64,000 bases of DNA from Mangifera indica (GCF_011075055.1 NC_058149.1:1007001-1071000); one strand, 5' to 3'; counted from the stretch's first letter, positions 1 through 12,879 are shown. A program made the numbers and translations. The notes: generated by a model from the sequence alone, not told the origin.

Positions 1-2200
1 CACCCAAAGTTTCATGTGTTGTTAAATTCTACTGCCAAGTTTCAAAATCTGAAAAACAATCCATCTACTGCTACTAGTAATAAAATTTACGAGTAATAAA
101 GGTATATCAGTCACGTTAAACCTATTTTAAATATATTTAATATTTAAAAATAAGATATTATCCCTCAAGCACAAACATTTTAGGGCTTTTTTTGTCCTTT
201 TTGCATTGCTGCCCCCACAACTGCACCATCTCCATCTTGCCGGCGCCTCTTTATTCGTCGTGGCTGTGCGAGCGGTTCTCTGCTCTGGCTTATTTTTCTG
301 GCGCCGTCGAACTCCTTCGGTGCTTGAACTTCCTCCTTCGCCGTAACGAGTGTTTTTTTTTCTCTCTAGCCGATATTTCTCTGTCAATGGACTCTTCTTC
401 CATCGACAGTTGCCTTTCCGTGAAGTGGTGCTCTCCGGCGCTCTCTCTCACTACCGACCGTTGTGTTGGTGCTCGTGCTCATCCTCTGCTTCTTCTTACA
501 TCAATTCGGGGAGCTGATTCAGTTCCCGATCCATGACGCCGAATCGTTCCCAGTGACCGCTCTATTGCTCTTCACTTCAACTTCTCCCTACCCAGGATGG
601 CGAAGAAACGGAGAGTTCTAGAGATTCTATGGAAACTTTTCTGTGAAAAAGCTCGAACTCTTGCCGACACAATCATGTCTATGGTTCAAAATCAAGCGGT
701 GAGGGGGAAAATGCGTTTTTTCTCATTAAACGTGGCGATTCTTCCAATTACCCAAGTCCTCCATCATTGTCTCGTTGTTGTCAACGAGGAAGCACCCCAT
801 TTCTCCCATTTCTCTGCGAACGTCTACTGGTCCCAACACTGAGGTTCAGTTCTGGTCCTTTGTGTTTCTATATGTTGACTATAATTGGATTGATTTTAGA
901 TTTGGAATGTGTTTGGTTTGTTCAGATAGTTGAAAGGATTATGGAGATGTGTCTGGAAACGTCTAATGTCATTTATGGTGGTTTTGACAAGGCAAGTTTC
1001 CTTTTTTAAGTTTCTATAAATTCATGCTTTTGTTGATGCTTTATTTTTTCAACATATTAAAAATGGTTTATTTTTTTAACCATCTTTTGTTGATGGTTTC
1101 TTTTTTAAGTTATTGTGATTTTCTCATTAAAGCCGTGAATCTGCCAATCTGTTGCATATTTGCTAGAGGAATACAGATACAAATATGGCAGTTTGATTTT
1201 GCTAAAATTTCCCAGAATATGCAGAGCCGGCTTGCAGGAGAATCTGAACTCTGCAGACTGGAAAAAAAAAAAACCATAACTAAATGTGTGAAGTCTGATA
1301 GCTTGTGGGACGATTGCTCTTCCTACATGTGCCAACAAAAATGTTCAACAGTTTTAAAGAAAGACAGCATCAAAGCAGTCAGTTCACAAGCAATAATCTG
1401 CAGCAGTAAAAATAAAACAAAAGTGCAGAGTTCAGCAGGCAGTTTTCCTGGAGAGTGAAGGAGATGATGCCAGGATGGAATTTTAGGCAAAGGGAAGAAA
1501 CCTGGATCATGCAGGTGAAGCCAAAAGTGCAGCAGCAAGCAGACACAATGAGCTGCTCCATTGAGTTGCCTACTAACCAGCAGCCTAAAGCAGAATCTGA
1601 AGACTACTTCAAAGGCGATACTGCAGAGAAATATACTTGTTGTGGATATTAAACTAACTTTAGAAGTTGGGAAAATCCCTTTGCAGAGTAAGGTCCATCT
1701 GATTGTGAAACTGGGGAAGCCTCTCAGTTAGACATAGAGAATACTAATTTTACAGTATTAAAAAACTAAAATGAAATGCTATTTTACTGAGTCTTTACCA
1801 GTTCAAAGCTTTCGTGCAGGGCTAGAAATTGTGTAGTTTCTGTTTATTGTCATTACTTAAACTGGTTTATATGCTGCCATTCCATGAGGTTAATGAATAC
1901 TCTGGTGTGATTGCAGGGAAATCACATGCTCTTCACAAGAGGGTGGAGCAGCTGTGCACCACGGAATTTAAATGGGAAAATCAAAGGTGTTTGTTTATTT
2001 TGCTAGAGTGCAAAACTATTGCCTTTCCTATTTTCCCTAGTTGGTTTTCAACAAACCCAATTTATTTACAATTTTACTGTCAAACAATAGAGAGAAAAAC
2101 ACACACTAATAGTTCCAGTTTGAAGGGCTTCTTTGCGTAGTTAGGTTTAAGTAATCTGCTTACCTATAATGTTTGATTCACCTAATATTTTATTATTTAG
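1..2200. mobile_element. MULE-like element with captured host-like sequence, copy 1 (partial)
   Basis: The window opens inside a terminal repeat: the first bases match 30664 onward in the second copy, whose ends are inverted repeats carrying TTCCCACCCAA. Copies 1 and 2 align from base 1 to about 1990 against 30664 to about 32205. The main difference is 545-1000, which is missing from copy 2. The interior is much richer in GC than its surroundings, with serine/leucine-rich short frames near 190-540 and 600-710. This looks like host exons carried inside a transposon (Pack-MULE-like). The right end is not recognisable here, and 1990-2165 has no counterpart in copy 2. The donor gene was not recognised. 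The class assignment is inference from end structure. Confidence 0.5.
1024..1458 (+). other. 144-codon open frame conserved between the two element copies, unrecognised
   Basis: This frame has the same length (144 codons) as 31230-31664 and no indel between them, with about 11 amino-acid differences. Its N-terminus is hydrophobic and rich in Leu/Phe; its C-terminal half is polar and Cys/Ser/Lys-rich. A short frame follows at 1455-1652. Almost all differences that I can see change the amino acid, which argues against purifying selection. It may be captured exon plus intron sequence rather than a working protein. I do not recognise a domain. Confidence 0.2.
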
Positions 2201-2439
2201 CAAGCTAAATAAAAAGATAAAGAGAGATTCAAGCAACCCAATTTTCCATACTTTGTAATTTGCAGGTTGAAATTTTTCAAGGTTTAGCATGGATTTCATT
2301 TATCTACTATTGTAATTCTTATGAATTATTTATTCAGCTAATGCAGTTTGTGTAATAATTTACAAGCTAGTTTTTGTGAAGCCAAATTTGAATGTTTCCT
2401 AATCTATCTCTATCTATTTTGAAAATTTAAGAAATATTT

Positions 2440-2640
2440 GGTTTGTTTTGTTTTTTGAGTAATGTTATGTAATAATATTACTAATGAAATTATGTATATA
2501 CATTTTTTAGTAGATAATTAAGCACACAGATAATATGTCATTAGATGATTAGTTGTCACTTTATCTTTAATTCTAAATCATCGATCATATGATGACAAAA
2601 ATATATATACATAATTTCATTAGTAATATTATAAATGATA
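2440..2640. mobile_element. AT-rich MITE with near-perfect terminal inverted repeats
   Basis: The left arm near 2455-2490 contains AATATTACTAATGAAATTAT, and its inverted complement lies at about 2603-2635. The arms (roughly 33 bp) enclose about 120 bp with no open frame. This is the structure of a non-autonomous MITE. Both arms read TATGTATATACAT-like sequence, shared with the other AT-rich MITEs of this window. No convincing target duplication could be read. Confidence 0.6.
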
Positions 2641-3474
2641 AAGTTAATTTTTTTTTTTTTAAATTATAATCAAATCTTAATGAGTAACACTAGACAATAT
2701 ATTGTTGCATCCGCAAATTTGTATAAATAATTTCTTTATATAAGTAACATTATTCAAAACTACTATTCAAAAGTTTTTCATTTTAAGTTGAAGGCTATAA
2801 ATAAGAGATGTCTTCATTTATTTAAAAAGCATAATCATGTGAAGATAATAATGTGCGCATTTGATATGGTAATAGAAGTAATTTAATTTATTAGTTTATT
2901 CATGACCATTGTAATGAGTAACAAGTTTTTTTTTTTTATAATATTAGTGACTTAATTATAATTACAAAATAATTATATTATAATCATAAAATAGAAGTGC
3001 TACCAATTAAAATAAATTTCAATATCACAACTTATAGTTAAAATGATAAAAAAAACTACTTGATGTTTTATCTAATAGACAAAATTCTATTTTAAACTTG
3101 CATTTTTCTTCTCTATTAGGGAGATTATCAATTTAGGACCTCGTATCTTAGTAAAAAATGAAAGTACCACAAATTATCAAACTTAATCTTACAACTTAAA
3201 TTCGGTTAAAATTAACCGTTTTGATGATATTTACTACAGTACCATTGTTAATGAAGTATCAAAGACTTTTGATTGGGCATATAATATTTACCGTGTCCAC
3301 TGGAGAGAAAAAAAAAAAAAAGATGCACACTCAAATACAAAATTCAGTGTTCTTCTATTTATTTTGTTGAAAACGAAAAACAAATTTTAGCAAGATTATT
3401 GAGTGATTATGAGAATTATTGACAGGAATGTCTTTTTTTTCCTTTATTAATATTGTGCAATGTTAATGTGCTTA

Positions 3475-4671
3475 CTGCTTACCATGAATAGGAAATCTTC
3501 TACTAATATTACAATGATAAAGCCCAACATAGTTTAGGCATGGGAATGAGCCCACTGTCTGTAAAATTATATAAAAAGATTATGTCTGACAATACCTTTT
3601 GAGAATAGCTCTAAGTTACTCAAAAAGACCAATTCTTAGAATAATTTAAACAAGAGTTAAAATAATAAATATTTAAAAGACTTTAATTCAATATTCTTAT
3701 TTTCATTAAAGCCAATATAGAAATTATTCAAATTACTTAGGAGATACAAAGACAGGAAATGCAACATCTGCACACATTCCTTATACTATCTGGAAATATT
3801 ATTATTCAAGATGAAAGATTATTGCTTCTAATTCATTTAATAATGAAAGATTATTCAAATTTATCTTAAAAATCAAATATTCCTTTCAATCCAATATTAT
3901 CAATATATAATTCTTTTAATAAAAATATAATAGACATATATGATATTATGTTATAGTTGAAGGTGTTACCACTTAAACTAATATACTTTAAGTTGTTCAA
4001 TTTTAAAATTGAAAGCAACCCAATAATAATAATAATAATAGTTGTATATATATAAAAGTAATGTTATTAAATGGAACACTACCATTAAAATGTTTTAATT
4101 CTTTAAACTGATTATAATCTAAATCTAAATACTTAGAAAGATGGTTGTTTGCTCAAAACTCATAAAATATAGTTGTCATTAAACATGTTGTAATCGATGA
4201 AGAGACCCTTGAGATTATTTAAGTATGATAATATTTCAAAATATGTAAAAAAAAAAAAATCTTATTAATAAATTAAATTTAGTAAATTAAAGTAAAATAT
4301 ACATTCTTTAAAATCAAATTATTATGAGAATGGACTGTGAAAGACCTTCATTTTCCTCGTAAATCAAGAGTTTCCAATTCTTGAAAGAGAGAAAATAAAG
4401 AAATATTTAAATTCTACTATTCTAATTCATGTTCTCTTATAGAGTTTAGATAAAGACTTATCACTCTGCATATTGTGTTGTTGCATTTAATTATTTTCTA
4501 TTGACAATAATCTGATAAATTTTTATCTCTTCTTCAACCCAATTTCATAAACGTTTTAAGTTGGAAGAGAACAAATCTCTCCTCCTTCAAACAAACCCTT
4601 CATCTTTCAAATGAGATAAATATTAATGTCAACATCAGCATTACCCACACCCTCACAAAATTTAACTTCAT
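3475..4671 (-). pseudogene. Decayed 5' end of a third RLP gene (relic C)
   Basis: On the minus strand this stretch matches the first five exons of copies A and B in order. The exon 1 relic is at 4346-4671: the ATG reads M-K-L-N-F-V-R-V-W-V and the frame breaks after the signal peptide. The exon 2 relic is at about 4087-4245, where the acceptor CAG|GT has become CAT|AT. The exon 3 relic is at about 3866-4010, the exon 4 relic at about 3592-3645, and an exon 5 tail at about 3481-3530. Exon 1 is 326 bp against 367 bp in the other copies. The (AAT)n tract of intron 2 is present but short (4021-4040). About 2650-3475 resembles RLP intron sequence. No downstream exons remain, so it cannot encode a receptor. 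Confidence 0.8.
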
Positions 4672-5429
4672 CTCTTAATAGTACACTAATCCCATGGTCT
4701 TTATACCTTTTCTTTATTTAAGCATTACCTTCTTGGAAGTTCAAGTTGGTACATTCACATTCATTTTCCACAAAATTGAATGACTGAAACATCATAAGTC
4801 TCCCACTAGCACAAAAAGTCAAGTCAACACACAAATTATTTAATGTGTCGTGGAAGAAGGTTGGAATTATTTAAATGCTACACAAGGGTTTGTTTTTCAT
4901 AAATTCAATATTCTAATTATTTAAATGCCAAATCACTATTTTTCATTGTCGCCAATAACATTCATCACCCATACGTGTGATTCTAATTGAGAATAATAAT
5001 ATTGTTATAAATTTTAATTAATAAAATAATTTCATTTTTTAATATCATATATAATAAATGATTACTATATCCATGATTTCAATTTTTAAAACTTTAAATT
5101 TTTTTCCATTAGGATTTGTTTAATTATTAAAAAACAAATTGGGGATCACTTGTTCATGTTTTTATCATGAATTTGTGTGAATCATAATTATTTTCTATTG
5201 TGGCAAATTTGTAATTGAATAAACACAGAGTATGAGGGAAAAGGGTGATATGGTACTTTCGAATATGATGAGGCTAGCCCTACATGTGCCACCAAGTACA
5301 CCTTGCTAGGTTTAAACCCAAAATCAATCTTAACACTGTAAAAGATAAAAAGTAGTATTAACCTTGCTCAAGAAACAATCCACTGGACATCCTAGATAAG
5401 TTCTATAAATGTCTAAAATTTAAAAAAAA
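4672..5429 (-). other. 5' flank of RLP relic C, no gene
   Basis: There is no coding frame. Short blocks such as the CAAGTTGGTACATT motif near 4743 recur upstream of copies A and B (18085, 53355, 57035), so this is the old promoter flank of the relic. It has no usable TATA context comparable with 17494-17501. Confidence 0.5.
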
Positions 5430-5925
5430 AAACCAAAAGACTTATTTTCACCTGATATTTAGTGAAAACTTAAACTCATATCAGTTAATTTTTAAAAATC
5501 TAAATATATACTTTTCTGTTATAATTCACTATTGAAGTTAAAAGTAAAAATATTATTTTATAAAAAAAATTAAAAAAATAAAAATTTATTACATTTCTCT
5601 TTAGGTTTAAAAATCTAATAATTTCCTCCCATGAAGTTTAAAAAATGATAATTTCCCCTTAGAGTTTTCTTCTCTTCTCCAATTACCTCTATTCTAGTTG
5701 ACAACTCCCTTCCTGACGCCAGCCCTTCATTGCTAGAAAATGAACAATTCATCTCTAAAGACGAATCATTTGTTTGGACAATGAAAAAATCATTCAGATG
5801 AATCATTTTCGTATGGATGATTTGTCATCATCCAGACAAAGATAAAGGGTCAGATGTTTGGACAATGATGTACAACCCTTCATCTTCGTTGTCATCCAGG
5901 TGATTTCAATTATATATTATTATAC
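5430..5925. repeat. MULE-like terminal segment shared with 29757-30010
   Basis: The sequence opens with CAAAAGACTTATTTTCACC and runs through two AT-rich blocks to a segment ending near AATGATAATTTCCCC. The same succession occurs at 29760-30010. In the second copy the segment belongs to an element with long inverted arms. Here only one arm plus about 260 bp of richer sequence (5670-5925, with repeated ATCATTTG/GGATGA motifs) remains. No protein was recognised. Confidence 0.45.
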
Positions 5926-6419
5926 ATGCCCCCACTGGAATATTTGTGACTCTTTTCCATGGTTTATCTTTTCACTGGGACACAAAGTCAATTAGTCAAC
6001 GTACAAATTATTTAACGTGTTGTGAAAGAAAGGTTGAAACTTCATATAACAAGGTAGACTAGACATAATATCATTTTATTTTATTTTGTTTATTAATATA
6101 ATAATTTTTTAAATGATAAGATAATTAAATCTATTATATTTACCATATCTATGATTATAAAATTGGTGACCTGATGAAGGGTTCATCTTTAAAAATTTAA
6201 AAATTTTATCTAAAGATCTATTAATATTTAAAATAGTTTATGTCATCAATTTACCATTTTCTATTTTTGTACACAAAAATTTGAGGGAATCATATTTATT
6301 TATTATTTTAAAATATTTGTGTGAATTAATTTGGATACAAGGCTGTATCTACATGTAAAAAAGATGATAACATAACAACACCAATGTGTTAGAAAATCAA
6401 TTTTCCTCTTATTTATTAA
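5926..6419. repeat. Upstream RLP flank block (TTTTTGTGCACAAA region)
   Basis: A block centred on 6250-6400, with ACCATTTTCTATTTTTGT then TATTTATTATTTTAA, recurs at about 19900-19990, 27460-27600, 53960-54080 and 57640-57760. In the better-preserved copies it lies 1.2-5 kb upstream of an RLP start codon. This places it as the distal 5' flank of relic C. It is non-coding. Confidence 0.55.
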
Positions 6420-9145
6420 GTTTTAATTTTTCAAAATGGCACGCATCATCTGATAAAGTGAGTAGAATCAATCACGAAACGGGTAGAAAAGTATATTTAA
6501 ACATTTGTTTATTAATAATTTTTTAAACATTTGACGGTTGAAAAACAGGAAAAAAATTTAAAAGAAATCAATTATTTATAGGAAACCTAGCAAATAGTTC
6601 ATGTTGGACGGTTGAAAAACAGGAAAATATTTTACGACATCTCATTTCGTTATGACACCTAGCATTACAAACATATATTTTTTATTTTAACATCAGGTAG
6701 GTTGTGTCATTAAATTGTGTTTATATTATCTTAGTTTAAATTTTATATTAGAGATATTCAATTTTAATCTAATATAATTATCTGAATTAGAATTATATCG
6801 AAATTTTTTAAATATAATTTAATCTTTTAATATTCAAGTTAACGTACTCTAATCTAAATTAACTAAAATTATTTATTATTTTTACTCTTCAAAGTATTTT
6901 TATAACATTTTTTCTTGTTAACAAATTGTTTAAAATATTTATGTACTAAGACTTTTAAAACACATTAATAATCTAAATCAAATTTTTGTTATTTAATAAT
7001 AAAGTAAGATATTTAAATAAAAGTAAAAAATAATATAAGTAATAATAATTATGCAAATATATAATTATATACAATTGATAAAAATTCTAAATTCTTAAAG
7101 ATGTCATATATAATTATAATATAAATAGGAACTTTAAAAGACATTTATATTCTAACTAAACAAATTAAATTTTTATTATTTAATAATAAAATAAAATATT
7201 TAAATAAAAATAAATAATAAATTGAATAATTATAATTATATAAAAATATAATTATATACAACTTATAAAATTTCAACTGTTATAGATATTATTTTTCAAT
7301 ATTTTTATAATTTATTTTTAACACATTTTATTATAATAATATTTTTTTAAATATTCGAATCAATCAAATTATATTAAATTATTTTTTATAAATCTTAATA
7401 TTATTTAATTTAATTTTAAATTATATTAAATTAATTTAAAATAAATTTTATATAAAAAAACTCAATTTTATTGTGCCACGTCTTATCCGGTTAAGGGGTG
7501 TATTGAAAATCACCAATTTTTTTTTTTTGGCGTGTTCAGACGAAATGGTTGGTGATTCTTCGAGAACGGATGACATGGCTTCACGCGTAAAAAACACGTG
7601 CCTTGCGGATAATGAATTCGCCTGAGGCGTGTCAAAGCGTGCAGGCGCAATTAACTTTGTTGAGATTTTGGGATAGAAATAAACGGTAGGGATAAATTTA
7701 TTCTACCAATAGAATTGTGACATTTGAAGGGAGTTTTTGTCATTTCATGAAGAATTAATAAAAATCTTCAAATAAAATAATGCATTAATCAAATTGTAAC
7801 ACGTGTTCTCAAATGTTTGAATGAATTAAAAAAAACGAAAGTAAAAGAAAGAGAGTATAAAGATCAATAAACAATTCAATTCGAATTTATAGTTTAAATA
7901 AAAAATTTTAAATATTATTTAGATAAAATAATATTGTTTTATCAATAAATTACGAATTTGAATTACAAATTCGAACCATATATTCACCCATCAATTCTAA
8001 TCATTAATTCAATTTGAATCGAACTATAAATTTAAACTATTTATTTGAGATATAAAATCAAGTCAAACTCAAACTAAATCAAATTAAGCTATTTTTCATC
8101 CAAATCAAATTAGAGATAAACTTAATTTTGACTTGACAAACTCTAATCATACTATTTTTTATTTTAATTAAACTTGAATAAAAAGATATTTGAGCTTGAC
8201 CTAATCGGTATCTAACCCTAGTTGCAAAAATTGACAGTTTTTTTATAGTCAATGATTAAAAAAAAGAAAAATAGGGATTAGATTTGATAAAGAAGCAATT
8301 GCTTCCCTAATAAATCCATAGTAGGATGAAGTCAATGGACCTCGAGTAGACTTAACCCAGCTTAGGAGTGATATTGGGTGACTTTTGTTGCTCTGAGACT
8401 CTAGCTCTGAGCAGGGTAAATATAAGAAATAAAGAAAATTAAGAGATTAAAATTAAAAAAAGGTATACATGTAATTAGAGCTGGATTTGATCTAGCTACT
8501 CAAGATTAGATCGAATAAGTCAAGTTTAGGTTAAAAATTAGACTTATTTTCATAAATTGGTTGAGTTTGGGCTGGTTCAAAATAAATTAAAATTTTAAAT
8601 TATTTTTAGCAAAGTTTGAAATTCAATTTATCGATCTGTAATCAATTTGAGTTACCTCTATTAATTTAAATCGATCTTGAGTTAGGTCTTGTTTGAATTT
8701 GCCCGAATCAAATCCAATTCTTCTAGGCGCATAATTAACTTTAAGTAAATGCTATTAATTTCCTTGGAAAAATCAATTATATAATATTTAAAAATAAATA
8801 GGTTTAAATTAAAAAGTAGACAATCAAACTACTCTTCTAGTATAAGAGAAAGAGCAGTTTTAAATAGTTAAATTAAAAAATATGGCTAGAGTAAATAAGA
8901 GGAAGGCTATGTAGTTTGAAAAAAGAACCTTGCAGAAATTGCTAGATTTGTTTTCTTTGACCAACAACGTCTTTCATAAATACATTACTTTAAATTACAA
9001 AATATTTGACACCATCTAATTTTATAGCTCTCTTCAAAATGATACTAAATATGAACAGAATAATTTAAATTTTGGAGACCAAATCAAAACAGGCCAATTT
9101 TGTAAGATAGGTACATAAAATCCAACTAACTGTTTCATCATCATA
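6420..9145. repeat. 3' flank of RLP copy A, duplicated at 39716-41957
   Basis: The sequence from AAAATGGCACGCATC onward aligns nearly end to end with 39728-41957, directly downstream of copy B, so it was duplicated with the gene. It holds no gene. It includes a distinct GC-richer block (7530-7690) and two patches (7860-8222 and 8475-8740) of the Phe/Asn-codon-like 'TTCGAACTC/AATTTGAGT' repeat family. About 6700-7480 is very AT-rich and featureless. Confidence 0.75.
7530..7690. other. GC-rich conserved non-coding block with ACGT-core motifs
   Basis: About 160 bp stand out from AT-rich surroundings. They contain ACGCGT and a CACGTG G-box-like core, and are closely conserved at about 40390-40550 in the other RLP 3' flank, while neighbouring sequence has diverged more. 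No frame of note is present. It may be a regulatory block, or the remnant of an older element or gene edge. The function is not known. Confidence 0.35.
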
Positions 9146-11310
9146 TCATTTTGGAAGATGATCTATGACAAAATAGTAGCAAGATGTTATGCACAACTCA
9201 ACAAAATAAAACCATGTGCGACGCCAGTAAGGATTTATGTATAAAACCACAACAATCCCTACAAGAAAAATTATGTAAGTAACTGCAAAACTTACATAGA
9301 AGATATTTATATCAATGACAGTATTGTCTTCTCCACTATTACTTGAAGCTTTTGGCATAAAAAATGGTGATTCAATTGCACTGCAGGGTTTGGGCAATGG
9401 TTTTCCACAAAGAAGTGGATTTCCCTCATACCTATCTTCTTCAAATGTCCCAAATTGAGCAGTTTTATCAGGAGTTTTGCCAGATAAATTATTATATGTC
9501 ACACTAAAAACAGCCAAATTATATAGTTCAACAATTTGAGGAGGGATTTTTCCAGTCAAATTGTTATATGAAATATCTAAACTCTCAATCTGTTTGAGAT
9601 TTGAAAACGTTGATGGGATTAGTCCTGTCAAATTGTTGTGAGAGAGATTAAGTGCATGGATTCCAACAAGATTTCCAATTTGATAAGGAATCACACCAAC
9701 TAACTTATTGCTTGAGAGATCAATGCCAGACATGTAAAAGAGGATTCTTCCATGGTAAGAGTAAGATATGTTCTTCGTAGTAAACTCTATAATTTCTTCC
9801 TTTCTCATCGAAGCTTCAATTCGTAATGTAGTAGAACTAAGCGAGGAAGTTGAAGGCTCCGTATCATCAAGTGAGGAATCAAACACATCACTTACTATTG
9901 CAATATTTAAGCAAGGGGGGATATGCCCTGAAAACATGTTATGAGAAAGATCTATCAATCGTAATTGATCTAACTTACACAAATTAATTGGCACGTTACC
10001 TTGAATATTGTTATTACGCAAGATAAGGTAAGTCAAATTAGAAACCTATTTAATCCAATCTGGAATATTGTTTTCAAAGTGATTATATCCAATATCTAAT
10101 GTCGTTAAGGAAGAACTATTAGAAAATCCATCACTTAACTTTCCTTACAACTTATTTCTTGACAAATGAACTTGTTTAATTGACGAAGGGGGAAAGCAAG
10201 ATGGTAAACTCCCTATAATATTGTTCTTTGAAAGGTCTAATACTTCAAGATTTTCTAATTGACAAAACTCCAATGGGATTAAACCTTCAAGATGATTATT
10301 TGACATTATAATATCTCTCAAATTTGGCATATTTCCTAACCACCTTGGTAACGTGCCAACAAGACGGTTATCACTTATATACAACCATTCTAAGGAGCAA
10401 TTAGACAAGCTATTTGGGATTTTTCCAGTGAAGTTATTGCCATCCAATTGTAACTTTAACAAGTTTTTCAGGTTAAAAGTTGTTGGGAATATTTCACCTT
10501 GCAGACTGTTGTTTGACAATACAAGGAATTGTAATGAAAAACAACCCATGACCATTTGATAAGGTATCTGTCCGATCAATGAATTATAGGACAAGTCCAA
10601 ACTTTCTAGTGATTTCATATCACCAAAAGATGAGGGAATGCTACCATTTAAAAAATTTCGAGAAATGTTTAAAGTTTGTAGCATTGGTAGATAAGCTCCA
10701 CTTCTTGTTGGAATATGCCCATGGAAGGAATTGATGAAGATATCTAATTCTTTCAAAAATATATGAGAATGAATGGGTAATTGCAAAGGCCCTGAAAGAG
10801 AATTGTTAACAAGATAAAGTTTTTTTAGGTTGGTGTTGTTGTTTAACAACCAAATTGGAAAATTTCCCTTCAAATTAAGGTTGGAGAGATCAACTTCTTC
10901 TAAGTCATGTTGACTGTAAAGGAATTTGGGAAAAAAATCACCAACCATTTTTGAAAATGGACCATTATGGGTCGATAATTTGATGAAATTTAATTGAAAT
11001 TTTGGCGCCAAATATTGTGATTGGCTTCCTACATAAATTTCATTATTCTCACTATGGAAGATCTTGAGTTTTGAGTGGTTAAAAAATGGTTCAAGGGAAA
11101 ATGGAATTTGGAATTGATTGTCTGAAAGCCATAAGTCTCGGATGGATGTTAGCACCTTAAGGGGAGATAAGGATATGTCTCTAGTAAATTGATTTGATGA
11201 GATATCAACAAGTTCAAGGGAGGTCAAGTTCGTAAGGCACCAAGACAAATTACCACCCAAATCACTGTCTACAATGACCAACTTCTGAAGATGAAGTGAC
11301 TTACAAATTC
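9146..11310 (-). pseudogene. RLP copy A last exon: distal LRRs, membrane helix, tail; two in-frame stops
   Basis: The exon starts after TTTCAG with GGA ATT TGT (the G-I-C-K motif common where this family enters its long exon). It encodes about 20 LRRs, a Ser/Thr-rich spacer (SSLDDTEPSTSSLSSTT) and four juxtamembrane LRRs (e.g. IPYQIGNLVGIHALNLSHN). The LRR C-cap is NPLLCGKPLPKPC. An acidic stretch, one hydrophobic helix (FAVTYIIFLVGIVVVLYI) and the tail NPYWRRTWFYF close the protein. The TAA at about 10146 (Q in copy B) and the TAG at about 10048 (D-K in copy B reads K-stop) would cut off the last third, including the membrane anchor. Confidence 0.9.
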
Positions 11311-11780
11311 CTGAAATGAAAAAAAATGTTCTTTAAAGGTTATTATATGAAAATAATTAAGAATTATAATTATGAAATTTTATAATTAATCAATATGCTT
11401 AATTATTATTATAGTGTAGAAATTATTCTCAATGAAAAATCAGTCAAGTGTATTTTTTTCTTTTTTCTTTTTTCTTTTAATATGATTACGTGTGTGTGTA
11501 TTCAAGAACATAAGGGAATTGAAAATATCACTGACTCATGTAAACTTTTATATATATATTTTAAATTTTCATTTGCTATTTAATTATAAAAAGATATAGT
11601 AAAAATCAACAAATAATTTTTTAGATCAATATTATGATTATATTTCATTCCAATAACAGTTCATAATTTTATTTTCTTAAAGAAAAACTAACCATAAAAG
11701 TTACTATATCGTGAAGAGGTGTGTGTATATATGTATATATGTCAGTCACTTATAGATTAAGGAGAAAGAAAAGTATTAAC

Positions 11781-11864
11781 CTTGCTTTAGAAAAGATCCA
11801 TTGAACATCCCAAGATGAGTATGATAAATGTACAAAAATTTCAAGTTCTTGAAAGTGGGAAAAT
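11781..11864 (-). CDS. RLP copy A exon 10 (type-D LRR exon)
   Basis: The exon is 84 bp, TTTGCAG|ATTTTC to CAAG|GTTAAT, encoding DFPTFKNLKFLYIYHTHL and a GSFLKQ ending. It is phase 1 and has no counterpart left in copy B. Confidence 0.8.
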
Positions 11865-11978
11865 CTGCAAACAAGTCATTATTAAAAAAAATGAATTAAA
11901 TAAGTCATTAATAGGTTTTACTCGATTGAATCAAAAACTAAAAATTAATTAGTATTATATGGAAAAAGAAGCATCAAC

Positions 11979-12125
11979 CTTGTTTAAGTAACGTGTCTGT
12001 GAGATTACAATTATAAATCCGTAAAGTCTTAAGAGAATTGCATGATCTATTCAATATCACAAAAAAGTTGATGAGAGTATTTTCATATATCTCTACACAT
12101 TTCAAACTCGTAACACTAGGCAAAA
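11979..12125 (-). CDS. RLP copy A exon 9 (type-C LRR exon)
   Basis: The exon is 147 bp, TTTACAG|TTTTGC to CAAG|GTTGAT, encoding VTSLKCVEIYENTL and SLKTLRIYNCNLTDTL. It is of the same type as 45721-45867 and 48120-48266 in copy B. Confidence 0.82.
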
Positions 12126-12231
12126 CTGTAAACAATATCATATTGATTTATTAGACCATCTTAGCTTATCTTAACTGAAATTTCAACATAACAATTGAAT
12201 TAACATAGAGGTAGAGGGGAAAACTACTAAC

Positions 12232-12303
12232 CTTGGTTTAAAGTGTTTTTGAGGTCACTATTTCTAATTGATAAATATGTCAAATTCTTGAACGTAAACA
12301 ATT
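12232..12303 (-). CDS. RLP copy A exon 8 (type-B LRR exon)
   Basis: The exon is 72 bp, ATGTAG|AATTG to CAAG|GTTAGT, one repeat with FKNLTYLSIRNSDLKNTL. Copy B has lost the counterpart of this exon at this position but keeps two other type-B exons. Confidence 0.82.
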
Positions 12304-12879
12304 CTACATAAAAAAAAGAAGCATGTAAGTCAAAATAAATAAGATATACTGTAAACTAACTAAGAGGCTAATATAAATTAATTTTTTTATTATATTGAAC
12401 AAAATAAATTTTAAAAAAATGTCTAACTATGAGATATGGATGATCTATGAGACTAGATTTTATCTCTTATTTTATGGGACAAGTAATCTCATAATGCTTA
12501 ATTAATAGACTCTTTAGTGTAAGACTAATTGAATGTCCAAACTAATTAACTAATATGTTAAATTAGAAATTGTTATCATTATTAATATTATAAATAATTT
12601 AAATGTTATTTTTAAAATTTAATTGAAATAATTAGAAATTGTGTAAAAAATTTGTGTATACAGGCAAAACTATTCAAAACTAATATATAATAATTTTCCA
12701 TTTTAAGTTTAGCATAGGCCATATATAAGAAATGACTTACTTTATTTAAAAAGCATAGACTTGTGAAGATGCTAATGTGTGCATTTGATATAGCAATAGA
12801 AGTAATTTGATTTATTAATCAAGTTCATGCATGAGCGCTGTATTGAGTAACAACAATAATAAATTATTTATGTTTTAAC

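Noticed and set aside
127..536. Short overlapping open frames on both strands at the window start
   Set aside because: They overlap on opposite strands, have no domain, and copy 2 frames differ in length. They are treated as part of a captured segment, not as genes.
9146..11310. A receptor kinase rather than a receptor-like protein
   Set aside because: After the membrane helix only about 30 residues remain, and no kinase motif occurs downstream in any frame.
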